Source of the DNA: Paenibacillus durus
GTDB lineage: Bacteria > Bacillota > Bacilli > Paenibacillales > Paenibacillaceae
Direction: 5' to 3'
Assembly: GCF_000756615.1 (NCBI RefSeq)
Contig: NZ_CP009288.1
Coordinates: forward strand, 4,588,001-4,652,000
DNA length: 64,000 bases
Numbering within the stretch: position 1 is the stretch's first letter; each line of letters begins with the position of its first letter. Under the pieces are notes generated by a model. It saw nothing but the letters and a program-made list of their open reading frames with translations. It was not told where the DNA came from and made no database searches. Below are positions 16,577 to 25,002 of this stretch, in pieces. The position numbers and the translations under genes are program-made.

Positions 16577-17734
16577 TCAATGGCTTCGTACTACCCGGTT
16601 TCTTCCACCCTGCTTCGCCTTATAGAGCGCCGCGTCACTGAGCTTATACAGCTGATCCAGCTGCGTGCTCTTGTCCGGGATGACAGTAATAACTCCGATG
16701 CTGACCGTATATTTAAGGGGATGGCCTTCAATCCGCGAGCTCATAATCGCTAATCTGAACTGCTCCGCTTTCCGGTCGCTCTCCTCCTCACCCGCACCCG
16801 GAAGCAGGACGGCGAATTCTTCGCCTCCGTACCTGCCGAACAAGTCCTCCGGACCTAAGTAAAACTCCACGGTGGAGGCGAAATTCTGCAGAGCCCAGTC
16901 TCCGGTGACATGCCCGTAATTATCATTAACCTGCTTGAAATGATCAATGTCGAGTAAGAGAAAGGAGATCGGCTCTCCCCGCTCGGCTGCGGCTGTAGCG
17001 GCAAGCTGAGCCTTATCAATAAATGCCCTGCGGTTTAGAATTCCGGTCAGCTCATCAATATTCGCCATCTTTTGGAGCGCTTCATACGACCGTTCCCTTG
17101 AGAGCAGAACAAAACCCGCCATCCCCAGAATCATAGACAAAAAAATGCCGATATAGTAGAGCTGCTGGACAAGCCCCGGTGAGAATATATTCATTTCGCG
17201 TTCCGAGAAAAGCGCTGCGAAAGCCCGGACGAGCATGATGGATGCCACCGCAGCGTAAAACAATCCCATAACCGTCTGAAGCAGCGAATCTCCCTTATTC
17301 GCTATAAAGCGGTAAGCCGGGAAAGCAATAAACAGCACTGCCCCCAGGGAAGCTGAAGCGATGCGGAGATTGTCCGAATTGTAAAAAAAATAAATGAGCC
17401 CATAGCTCAATACGCTTAGTAGTGTGACGACGGCATAGTAACGTTTCACCTTGTCGTTGAATGCTCCCGCCATCAACAGCAGGGCGACAATCTCAAGCCC
17501 TCCGCCTCCAAGCATTAGCACATTGCTCAGCAGAACAACCTGCGGCCCGGAAAGGCTGAATCGTATCATCACTAACAACCAGCAGGCGGCCTGCAGCCAC
17601 TTTGAAATAATAAACAAAGAGCTTGCTGTATCGCGGGGAGAACGGTAACGATATGCGGTAATGAGCAGCACCATAAACACATTTCCGAGTATAAGCATTA
17701 TTAACAACGTTTGTATGTCTAACTGATAATCCAC
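16577..17734 (-). CDS. Membrane diguanylate cyclase (GGDEF domain)
   Basis: A 385-residue protein with about seven hydrophobic segments in residues 1-215 followed by a GGDEF domain (about 220-382) that makes cyclic di-GMP. The active-site motif reads RYGGEEF, and ANIDELTGILNRRAF and LLDIDHFKQVNDNYGH are intact, so it is probably active. The product-inhibition site, normally RxxD five residues before GGEEF, reads GPED here, so feedback inhibition through that site is unlikely. The sensory signal for the membrane part cannot be told from sequence. It stands alone between two terminators. Confidence 0.93.
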   Translation of the reverse strand: MDYQLDIQTLLIMLILGNVFMVLLITAYRYRSPRDTASSLFIISKWLQAACWLLVMIRFSLSGPQVVLLSNVLMLGGGGLEIVALLLMAGAFNDKVKRYYAVVTLLSVLSYGLIYFFYNSDNLRIASASLGAVLFIAFPAYRFIANKGDSLLQTVMGLFYAAVASIMLVRAFAALFSEREMNIFSPGLVQQLYYIGIFLSMILGMAGFVLLSRERSYEALQKMANIDELTGILNRRAFIDKAQLAATAAAERGEPISFLLLDIDHFKQVNDNYGHVTGDWALQNFASTVEFYLGPEDLFGRYGGEEFAVLLPGAGEEESDRKAEQFRLAIMSSRIEGHPLKYTVSIGVITVIPDKSTQLDQLYKLSDAALYKAKQGGRNRVVRSH

Positions 17735-17897
17735 ACGTTCACCACCAATATGTGCCCAAGACCGTTTCGTCCATTCCGGTTACTGATGGTGTTTAGCACA
17801 GGATAGCTGCAATTATTTCAAAATTAATACTAGTAAAATAGTAGCACACCATAATGACCGAGTTCTGTCGAATTATGGGAGATAACCGAATATTTTG

Positions 17898-17944
17898 TGA
17901 AAAAAAGACGCATCTCTTCCAGAAATCGTGGTGAGAATGCGTCT
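17898..17944 (-). terminator. Intrinsic terminator after murC
   Basis: On the minus strand AGACGCATTCTC pairs with GAGATGCGTCT (one bulge), followed by a run of seven T. It lies about 70 bp after murC. The remaining part of 17735-18012 shows no gene. Confidence 0.85.
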
Positions 17945-18012
17945 ATTACTCTGCATTACCATGGCATAACCGTTTCGAATGCGGCGGCATGGTCCGCAGC
18001 ACAGCTCGATTT

Positions 18013-19401
18013 TTATTTCGAGGCCCCGCGCTTTCGCAGGTTATCCGCAAGCGCATAGCCGACCTTGTAAATATCGCCCGCGCCCATGGTGATTACGAGA
18101 TCGCCGGGCGTAAGCCGGTCCCGAAGATCTTCCAGCACATCTTCCTTGGCCGGGAGATAGCGTGCTCCTGAATTACTGTTCTGTGTGATCAGTTCCACCA
18201 GCTTGGCCGAAGTCACGCCCTCAATCTGCTTCTCGCCCGCTGGAGAGTAGATGTCGGTGATGATCACCTCATCGGCCTCGCCGAAAGCGCGGCTGAAGGC
18301 GTCAAGCAGAAAAAAGGTCCGTGTATAGCGCTGCGGCTGGAAGACGGCGATAATCCGTTTACCGGTCGTTTTGGCCGCGCTGATCGTCGCCTGAATCTCT
18401 GTCGGATGGTGGGCATAATCATCGATAATCAGAATGTCGTCCGCTTCCCCGAGCACCTGGAAACGCCGTTTGGCCCCGTGGAATTTCACGATAGCCGATG
18501 CAATGGCCGCGAACGGTATACCCGCTTTAAGACAAGCTATAACCGTAGCCATTGCGTTGTAGAGATTATGCTGGCCGGGAACCGACAGCTCGATTCTTCC
18601 CAGAACCTCTCCCTGATGCTTCATTGTAAACGATACCTGCCGGTCGCCCAGCGAAATGTCCGTCGCGGTATAGTCTGCCGACTCCGAGCGGATGCCGTAG
18701 GTCGTCACATCAGCCTTGACCCGGGGCAGCAGCGAGACAACCGTCTCGTCATCCGCGCATACAATGGCCGTACCATCCTCACGCAGCTGATTCATGAACT
18801 GCATGTAGGCGCTCTTCAGACGCTCGAAATCGCCGCCGTAATTCTCCAGATGATCGGCTTCGATATTCGTAACGATTGCAAGCCACGGATGATACTGAAG
18901 GAAGGAGCCGTCGCTCTCGTCCGCTTCAGCCACAACGAACTCCCCTTGTCCCGCCTTGGCGTTCGTACCGACATTCATAATTTCCCCGCCGATAATATAA
19001 GTAGGGTCAACCCCGCATTCTTCCATAACGAGGGCGATCATTGAAGAGGTCGTCGTCTTGCCGTGCGCTCCGGCAACGGCGACGCCCTTGCGCTGGTTAA
19101 GCAGCCGGGCCAGCATCTGCGACCGGTGCAGAATCGGAATATTCAGCCGCTCCGCTTCCACCCGCTCTACATTATCCTTCGACAAAGCCGTGGAGTAGAC
19201 GACCAGATCGGCGCCCTTCACCTGCTCCGCCGTATGGCCGATATATACTTTCGCGCCTTTGGCAATCAATTTCTCCGTCAGTTCCTGAGCGGCCACATCA
19301 GAGCCCGTTACCGTATACCCCATCTCCAACATGACACGGGCAATAGCGCTCATCCCGTAACCGCCGATTCCTATAAAATGAACTCGTTCTGTAGTATCCA
19401 A
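18013..19401 (-). CDS. murC: UDP-N-acetylmuramate--L-alanine ligase
   Basis: A 462-residue Mur ligase that adds L-alanine to UDP-MurNAc, the first amino-acid step of peptidoglycan precursor synthesis. The N-terminal Rossmann domain has HFIGIGGYGMSAIA; the ATP-binding domain has GAHGKTTTSSMIA at about residue 108; the central domain has EADESDGSFL and TNIEADHLENY; and the C-terminal domain has DDYAHHPTEIQAT. The length is normal. It follows folC by 7 bp and is probably in the valS-folC-murC operon; in B. subtilis murC is elsewhere. Confidence 0.97.
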   Translation of the reverse strand: MDTTERVHFIGIGGYGMSAIARVMLEMGYTVTGSDVAAQELTEKLIAKGAKVYIGHTAEQVKGADLVVYSTALSKDNVERVEAERLNIPILHRSQMLARLLNQRKGVAVAGAHGKTTTSSMIALVMEECGVDPTYIIGGEIMNVGTNAKAGQGEFVVAEADESDGSFLQYHPWLAIVTNIEADHLENYGGDFERLKSAYMQFMNQLREDGTAIVCADDETVVSLLPRVKADVTTYGIRSESADYTATDISLGDRQVSFTMKHQGEVLGRIELSVPGQHNLYNAMATVIACLKAGIPFAAIASAIVKFHGAKRRFQVLGEADDILIIDDYAHHPTEIQATISAAKTTGKRIIAVFQPQRYTRTFFLLDAFSRAFGEADEVIITDIYSPAGEKQIEGVTSAKLVELITQNSNSGARYLPAKEDVLEDLRDRLTPGDLVITMGAGDIYKVGYALADNLRKRGASK

Positions 19402-19408
19402 CAGTTTG

Positions 19409-20785
19409 TCACCAGCCTTTTTCAGAATCGGGTTGCCTCAAAAGTGCGCTCCGCACATCTGCGATCAAATACAGCGTACCGGACACAACCGCCAAATCGT
19501 CGCCGCCCGTAATCGACTTCAGAAGCTGCAGCGCTTTGCCCCAATCATGCTCAACAATGATTTGCAAATGCTCCCTGGCATAATTCTTCCGCAGACTCTC
19601 TGCTATGAGCTGAAGGTGTTCCGCGTCCATTTTCTTCCGGAAATCCGGTTCGGTTAGGATAAGCGTATCCACTATAGGAAGTATATGCTTAAAGTAGGAT
19701 TTATGATGCTTGTTCGACAGCATACCCATTAGTAAATTTAATTTCCGGTATTGATAGAACTTCGGAAGGCTCGCCGCCAGACTTTCTGCTCCCTCGGGGT
19801 TATGCGCGCCGTCAAGTACAATCCGTGGGCTTCCCGGGATTTCTTCCAGCCTTCCGGCCCAGAATGTACGGCGAAATCCGGCGAGCACATCCTCGTCGCT
19901 AAGAATGAACGCCATGTATTGACGCAGCACTTCCAGAGCCATCATGGCCCCGGCCGCATTGGCGAGCTGATGCTCTCCTTTCATCGCAATAGCGATTTCC
20001 AGTGAACGGAAAGGGCCTTTAAAAGTAAAGGTCTGCACGCCTTCTTCGATTCCTTTGCTCACATACGCAAATTGCTCTCCAGCCAGATAGAGCGTCGCCC
20101 TGCAGGACGAGGCCTTATCTTTAAGCACGGAGACGGCTTCCGGCTGGGAGACGCAGCTGATGACGGGAACGCCGGGCTTGATGATGCCCGCTTTCTCGAA
20201 AGTTATCTTCTCCAGTGTGTCGCCTAGAACATCGGTATGGTCATAACCTACATTCGTAATGACCGAGACGATCGGAGTAACGATGTTCGTTACATCCATC
20301 CTTCCCCCGAGGCCTGTCTCCCATACGACCACATCGGGATAACAGACTTCCGCATAGTACAGAATGGCAAGCGCCGTCGCCACTTCGAACATGGTGGGGG
20401 AACCGAGAGGCGTTGCCGCAATTTCCTCCACCAGCGGATGCAGCCGATTCGCAAGCGCCGTCAGCGTTTCTTCGGGAATGTCCTCGCCATTGTACTGAAA
20501 CCGGTTCGTGAACTTCGTGATATAAGGCGAAGTAAACGTACCGACGGAATATCCGCTTTGTCTTAGCACTGATGTTAGAAAGGCACAGGTTGAGCCCTTG
20601 CCGTTCGTTCCCGCGACATGAATAAATTTCAGCCGGCGGTGGGGTTGCCCCAGTATCTCCATCATCCGCTCGATCCGCTCAAGTCCCGGACGGATGCCGA
20701 ATGGAATGAGGCTGTTGATCCACTCAACCGCTTCGTTATATGTGTGTAAAGGGGCGGCTGCGCCGGCCCCATTTATTTCTTCCAT
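19409..20785 (-). CDS. folC: Folylpolyglutamate synthase / dihydrofolate synthase
   Basis: A 458-residue FolC that adds glutamate to dihydropteroate and to folates. It has the P-loop HVAGTNGKGSTCAFLTSVL (about 55-73), the TSPYITKFTNRF motif, the YFAE-type segment AILYYAEV, and GYDHTDVLGDTLEKITFEKA, with a Mur-ligase-like C-terminal domain (IVLDGAHNPEG). It begins right after valS, as in B. subtilis, and ends 7 bp before murC. Confidence 0.96.
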   Translation of the reverse strand: MEEINGAGAAAPLHTYNEAVEWINSLIPFGIRPGLERIERMMEILGQPHRRLKFIHVAGTNGKGSTCAFLTSVLRQSGYSVGTFTSPYITKFTNRFQYNGEDIPEETLTALANRLHPLVEEIAATPLGSPTMFEVATALAILYYAEVCYPDVVVWETGLGGRMDVTNIVTPIVSVITNVGYDHTDVLGDTLEKITFEKAGIIKPGVPVISCVSQPEAVSVLKDKASSCRATLYLAGEQFAYVSKGIEEGVQTFTFKGPFRSLEIAIAMKGEHQLANAAGAMMALEVLRQYMAFILSDEDVLAGFRRTFWAGRLEEIPGSPRIVLDGAHNPEGAESLAASLPKFYQYRKLNLLMGMLSNKHHKSYFKHILPIVDTLILTEPDFRKKMDAEHLQLIAESLRKNYAREHLQIIVEHDWGKALQLLKSITGGDDLAVVSGTLYLIADVRSALLRQPDSEKGW

Positions 20786-20790
20786 ATCTG

Positions 20791-23511
20791 TTATCCTCTC
20801 AGCTCCGCAATACGGGCCAGCACCTTCTCGCGTTTGGCCGAGTAGTCGGCCTGCTTGGCCCGTTCCTCTTCGATGACTTTAGCCGGCGCCTTGTTCACGA
20901 AACCGGGGTTGCCGAGTTTTTTATCCACGCGCTCCACTTCGCTGTTCAGGATCTGCACCTCTTTTTCAAGACGGGCGATTTCCTGCTCAATATCAATCAA
21001 GCCAGACAACGGAAGCAGCAATTCGGCGCCCGTAACCACGGCGGACATCACCTTCTCTGGAGCCACCGGATTCAGGCCCGCCTCGAAAGAGGAGGTATTG
21101 GCAAAACGGCTGATGTAAGCATTGTTCCGCTCAATGATGGCCAGCGTCTCCTGGCTGCCCGCCTTGACGATCAGCTCGACTTTTTTGCTCATTGGCACAT
21201 TCACTTCGGCCCGGATATTCCGAACAGCGCGGATCATGTCCATCAAGAGATTCATTTCCGCCACCGCATCCGGATTCTCAAGCGCGGCGTCGTATTCCGG
21301 CCATGCAGCCAGCGTAATCGTCTCGCCTTGGTGCGGCAGATGCTGCCAGATCTCCTCCGATATATACGGCATGAACGGATGAATCAGGCGCATCGTGCGG
21401 TCAAGCACATAAGCCAGTACGGATTGCGTACTGCGTTTGGCAGCCTCGTCCGAGCCATACAGCGACAGCTTCGCGAACTCGATATACCAGTCGCAGAGAT
21501 CGTCCCAAATGAAATTGTACAAGAGACGTCCGGTCTCGCCAAAATCATATGCATTAATAAGACGCGAAATATCGCGGGAAGTTTCGTTCAGGCGATGTAA
21601 TATCCAGCGGTCGGCGGTGCCGAGCTTGCCTGAAATGTCAATATCTTCAAAGGATACGCCATCCAGGTTCATCAGCGCGAAGCGCGAGGCGTTCCAGATC
21701 TTGTTCGCAAAATTACGCGCCTGCTCGACCTTCTCCCAGCGGAAGCGCAGATCCTGCCCCGGTGTGCTGCCTGTCGAAATCATATAGCGCATGGCGTCGG
21801 CGCCGTACTTCTCGATAACTTCGAGCGGGTCTACGCCGTTGCCGAGCGATTTGGACATTTTGCGTCCTTCCGCGTCGCGGACAAGGCCGTGAATCAGCAC
21901 ATCCGAGAATGGCTTCTCGCCGGTGAATTCCAGCGCAGTGAAGATCATCCGCGCCACCCAGAAATAGATAATGTCGTAGCCCGTTACAAGCACATCGGTT
22001 GGATAATAGCGTTTCATATCTTCGCTGTCATCCGGCCAGCCAAGGGTCGAGAACGGCCACAAGGCGGAGCTGAACCACGTATCGAGCACATCCTCGTCCT
22101 GCTTCAGATCGCTCAGGCCGCTGATCCGGCGCGCTTCTTCTTCGTCGCGGGCGACTACCATCTCGCCGGTGGATTCGGAATACCAGGCCGGGATGCGGTG
22201 ACCCCACCACAATTGGCGGGAAATACACCAGTCGCGCACATTTTCGATCCAGTGCAGATAAATTTTCTCGAACCGTTCTGGGACGAAGTTAACGCCGGTG
22301 CCGTCTTTTTGCGCCTTAATCGCCGCTTCGGCGAGCGGCTGCATCGCGACGAACCACTGCGTCGACAGATAGGGCTCAACCACGGCTCCGGAGCGCTCGC
22401 TGTGTCCTACCTGATGGACATGGTCCTCGATGGAGATGAGCACGCCCTGCTCTTTCAGATCGGCGGTAATGTTCTTGCGGCATTCGCTGCGATCCTGCCC
22501 CTGGTAAGGCCCCGCTTCGGCGTTCATCGTGCCGCTCTCGTCCATAACGACGATCTGCGGCAGGTTGTGGCGCTGGCCGACCTCGAAGTCGTTCGGGTCA
22601 TGAGCCGGTGTAATCTTAACCGCGCCGCTGCCGAACTCTTTATCAACGTACTCGTCGGCAATGACCGGAATCTCGCGGCCGACTATCGGCAGAATCAGCA
22701 TTTTGCCGACCATGTCCTTATACCGCTCATCCTCCGGATGTACCGCAACCGCCGTGTCCCCAAGCATCGTCTCCGGACGCGTGGTCGCTACGGTAATGAA
22801 GCCGCTGCCGTCCTTCAGCGGATAACGCAGATGATAGAGATGGCCGTTAACTTCCTTGTACTCTACTTCGATATCGGACAGGGCCGTGCGGGCCGCGGGG
22901 TCCCAGTTAATGATGCGCTTGCCGCGATAGATCAGCCCTTTAGAGTACAGCTTGACGAATACCTCGCGAACCGCTTTGGACAGCCCTTCGTCCAGCGTGA
23001 ACCGTTCGCGGCTGTAATCGAGCGACAGTCCCATTTTCGCCCACTGCTCATGAATCGTTGCCGCATACTGGTCTTTCCATGCCCATACCTGCTCCAGGAA
23101 CTTCTCGCGGCCGAGATCGTAACGGGAGATGTTCTGTGCGCGCAGCTTCTGCTCCACTTTGGTCTGGGTAGCAATCCCCGCATGGTCCGTTCCCGGCAGC
23201 CACAGCGTATCATAGCCCTGCATCCGCTTCGTGCGAATGAGAATATCCTGCAGCGTAAAATCGAGCGCATGCCCGATATGCAGCATCCCCGTTACGTTCG
23301 GCGGCGGAATTACGATGGTGTACGGCTTCGCTTCCGGACGCTGTCCGGCGCGGAAAAAACCGCCTTCTGTCCAGTAAGGATACCATTTCTGCTCCGCAGC
23401 TTTAGGGTCATAAGTGGTCGGCATGTCGGTCTTCGCACCGCCGGCGGAGCTGCCCCCGTTAGCTTCCAATTCCGGCTGCTGTGCCGGTGTCAATTGATCT
23501 TGTTCTGCCAT
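20791..23511 (-). CDS. valS: Valyl-tRNA synthetase
   Basis: A 906-residue class I synthetase charging tRNA-Val. The HIGH motif is in NVTGMLHIGHALDF (about residues 74-87) and the KMSKS motif in RKMSKSLGNGVDPLEV. The editing domain has TTRPETMLGDTAVAVHP, and a C-terminal coiled coil (IEQEIARLEKEVQILNSEVE) matches ValRS. The N-terminus carries about 30 extra residues before YDPKAAEQKWYPYW. Expression is controlled by a T-box leader just upstream. folC and murC follow closely. Confidence 0.98.
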   Translation of the reverse strand: MAEQDQLTPAQQPELEANGGSSAGGAKTDMPTTYDPKAAEQKWYPYWTEGGFFRAGQRPEAKPYTIVIPPPNVTGMLHIGHALDFTLQDILIRTKRMQGYDTLWLPGTDHAGIATQTKVEQKLRAQNISRYDLGREKFLEQVWAWKDQYAATIHEQWAKMGLSLDYSRERFTLDEGLSKAVREVFVKLYSKGLIYRGKRIINWDPAARTALSDIEVEYKEVNGHLYHLRYPLKDGSGFITVATTRPETMLGDTAVAVHPEDERYKDMVGKMLILPIVGREIPVIADEYVDKEFGSGAVKITPAHDPNDFEVGQRHNLPQIVVMDESGTMNAEAGPYQGQDRSECRKNITADLKEQGVLISIEDHVHQVGHSERSGAVVEPYLSTQWFVAMQPLAEAAIKAQKDGTGVNFVPERFEKIYLHWIENVRDWCISRQLWWGHRIPAWYSESTGEMVVARDEEEARRISGLSDLKQDEDVLDTWFSSALWPFSTLGWPDDSEDMKRYYPTDVLVTGYDIIYFWVARMIFTALEFTGEKPFSDVLIHGLVRDAEGRKMSKSLGNGVDPLEVIEKYGADAMRYMISTGSTPGQDLRFRWEKVEQARNFANKIWNASRFALMNLDGVSFEDIDISGKLGTADRWILHRLNETSRDISRLINAYDFGETGRLLYNFIWDDLCDWYIEFAKLSLYGSDEAAKRSTQSVLAYVLDRTMRLIHPFMPYISEEIWQHLPHQGETITLAAWPEYDAALENPDAVAEMNLLMDMIRAVRNIRAEVNVPMSKKVELIVKAGSQETLAIIERNNAYISRFANTSSFEAGLNPVAPEKVMSAVVTGAELLLPLSGLIDIEQEIARLEKEVQILNSEVERVDKKLGNPGFVNKAPAKVIEEERAKQADYSAKREKVLARIAELRG

Positions 23512-23562
23512 AGCTTTCTACCTCCGTATGATTCGGTTATTACTCTTATTTCCAAAAGTAAC

Positions 23563-23890
23563 AAACAAAAAGACCCTTCGCCCTCAAAGGACGAAAGGTC
23601 ATTCTTTCGCGGTACCACCTTTGTTTCGCGTTATACGCCGGACAACGGCGGAGCCGGCACATTACGAATACCCGGCCGACAAAACGCGACACTCTGCGCA
23701 GAAATAACGGCCTGCGGCCGGCGCGCTCTAACCTCATGGCCGTAACAGCCACCGAAACTCAAGCGGGCGACTCCGGGGCGACTTCGGCTGGCTGCATCCT
23801 ACGGAAGCTCACAGCTGCTGCATTCCGCTCTCTGAAGGGCTGACCGCCTACTCTTCCCGTTCCCAGTCTTTGAAGAAATATTGCTTAATA
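23563..23890 (-). promoter_or_regulatory. T-box leader of valS
   Basis: A roughly 330-nt leader with the T-box core AAAGGTGGTACCGCG (minus strand of about 23608-23622) that base-pairs with an uncharged tRNA acceptor end. It is followed by a terminator hairpin (GACCTTTCG with CGAAGGGTC, then five T, about 23563-23603). The 5' part is rich in hairpins as expected for Stem I. When tRNA-Val is uncharged the antiterminator should form and valS is read. I could not fix the specifier codon by eye. Confidence 0.93.
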
Positions 23891-23896
23891 CTTTAC

Positions 23897-23925
23897 ATAA
23901 TACATTTTGCGTTCGGCCTAGTCAA
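23897..23925 (-). promoter_or_regulatory. sigmaA promoter of the valS operon
   Basis: Minus-strand TTGACT and TATTAT are separated by exactly 17 bp, immediately upstream of the T-box leader. Confidence 0.8.
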
Positions 23926-24130
23926 CCGGAAGCCGGTCATAGCAGGACAATCGCTGACGAATTTTGACGAAAAGTATCTGCTGGGCATGAGGGCTTATTG
24001 GAGTCTCGTCATTTTGTAAACATTGCTCTGCGGGTATATCCATTTGAGATTGAATTGGAGATTGAATTGGAGATTGAATTGGAGATTGAATTGGAGATTG
24101 AATTGGAGATTGGCTTTGGCGCTTCACCAT
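23918..24130 (-). CDS. Small hypothetical ORF with QSPI tetrapeptide repeats
   Basis: A 70-codon open frame whose N-terminal part reads as repeats of Gln-Ser-Pro-Ile, encoded by a 12-bp tandem repeat. Its 3' end overlaps the valS promoter. There is no clear SD before the ATG and no family I recognise, so the frame may only reflect the repeat. It is reported so that the repeat is not missed. Confidence 0.2.
   Translation of the reverse strand: MVKRQSQSPIQSPIQSPIQSPIQSPIQSQMDIPAEQCLQNDETPISPHAQQILFVKIRQRLSCYDRLPVD
24046..24112. repeat. 12-bp tandem repeat (GAGATTGAATTG), 5 full copies
   Basis: Five perfect copies of GAGATTGAATTG are followed by a partial sixth. The unit length is a multiple of three, so any frame through it stays open (QSPI on the minus strand). 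The copy number is likely to vary between strains. Confidence 0.95.
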
Positions 24131-24168
24131 CTAAGGGCTCCAATCAATTGGGTTGCGATTTTTAGTTC

Positions 24169-24250
24169 GGCGTCTTGAAAAATAGCTAATCGCATCTTAA
24201 AACAGCTAATCAGCAATCGGCGTCTTGCAAAACAGCTAATCAACGTCTTG
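24169..24250. repeat. Degenerate direct repeats (CGTCTTG...AGCTAATC)
   Basis: Three to four imperfect copies of a 20-24 bp unit, best seen as CGGCGTCTTGCAAAACAGC followed by TAATC, stand head to tail at about 24169, 24192, 24218 and 24242. The last copy is truncated where the next element starts. Function unknown. Confidence 0.7.
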
Positions 24251-24386
24251 CATACCTGCTAAAGTGCAGGTTTTTTCGATCAATAGCGGTGGTTAGGTGG
24301 AAAAACATACTATTGTGCAGGAACTTAGGCCACTGCCGACTGCATTTGAGCTTGAACGGGCTAGAACCTGTATTTTAGCAGGCATG
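24251..24386. mobile_element. 136-bp element with 21-bp imperfect terminal inverted repeats
   Basis: The left end CATACCTGCTAAAGTGCAGG(T) at 24251-24271 matches the reverse complement of 24366-24386 (CATGCCTGCTAAAATACAGG, T) at 18 of 21 positions. No coding capacity lies between. The size and ends look like a MITE or REP-like dispersed element; the left end alone could also act as a small hairpin followed by six T. The call is inference from structure only. Confidence 0.45.
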
Positions 24387-24428
24387 CTGTTCAGTGAAAG
24401 TTCTAAGGCCGACAAAAGATGTATAATT

Positions 24429-24861
24429 TCAGGTTTTCTGTATAATTTGGTTCATCGCGCCTCGCTGCAGCTCGTATCGTACAACATGTTTGCCCGTCGC
24501 TCCGGTTGCCGCAGTAAACCATCCTTTCCCGCAGAGTGCTTGCAGCATTCGAACGGCTGTGCGATGGTTGATACTTAGATGAGTCTCCACATCGATAGGG
24601 CGAAGAGGACGAGCGAGCATACAGGCCAGGCGGACAATTTCCCGTTCCGCTACACTTTTCAGGTTAACCGGAGAAGACTGCGGCTGATAGCGGCTAAGCA
24701 CCATGCGCAGAATCGTGATGGTCCGTTAAGGTTGATGAGCGACGTCGTCATAGGCAAAAGAGATAACCTGATGCCCGCGCTCCAGGCGGCCTTTTCGTTC
24801 TCCTGTTCTGCTCCGCAAATGGTGCCAAGGTAAACGCCGCATGCGCTTCTTCAACATTCAT
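24429..24861 (-). pseudogene. Decayed gene: endonuclease-like protein missing its core
   Basis: The minus strand begins with a good SD (GGGGAGATG) and an ATG reading MNVEEAHAAF. After a frame change it continues HHLRSRTGERKGRLERGHQV, ISFAYDDVAHQP, an in-frame TAA, and then RTITILRMVLSRYQPQSSPV. The C-terminal 91 codons remain open and contain a helix-turn-helix-like stretch (PIDVETHLSINHRTAVRMLQ). The pieces look like the two ends of a longer Paenibacillus protein with an endonuclease-like middle domain (recall, not a search), fused by an internal deletion. At least one frameshift and one stop are seen. The surviving HTH frame (24429-24704) could conceivably still be translated. Confidence 0.65.
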
Positions 24862-24884
24862 ACTGATCATCTCCCCTTAAATGC

Positions 24885-24927
24885 CAAAAAACGTCCCGGC
24901 CCATTCGCTGGAATGGATCGGGACGTT
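24885..24927 (-). terminator. Intrinsic terminator after the DUF1648/DUF5808-like pseudogene
   Basis: On the minus strand AACGTCCCG pairs with CGGGACGTT around an inner CATTC/GAATG stem, followed by six T. Confidence 0.9.
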
Positions 24928-25002
24928 CTTCGTCTCCTAATATATTTGTCTATCGTAAAATCAATCATTTCGCCATTACAGCCTGATTGCAGCCACTGAT
25001 AT

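Noticed and set aside
21889..23745. 618-codon open frame on the plus strand opposite valS
   Set aside because: It is antisense to a clearly identified valyl-tRNA synthetase and its leader, and has no recognisable product; long antisense frames are expected in GC-rich coding DNA.
24046..24112. 12-bp repeats as a CRISPR array or plasmid-type iterons
   Set aside because: No spacers, no cas or rep genes nearby, and the unit is too short and perfectly contiguous.
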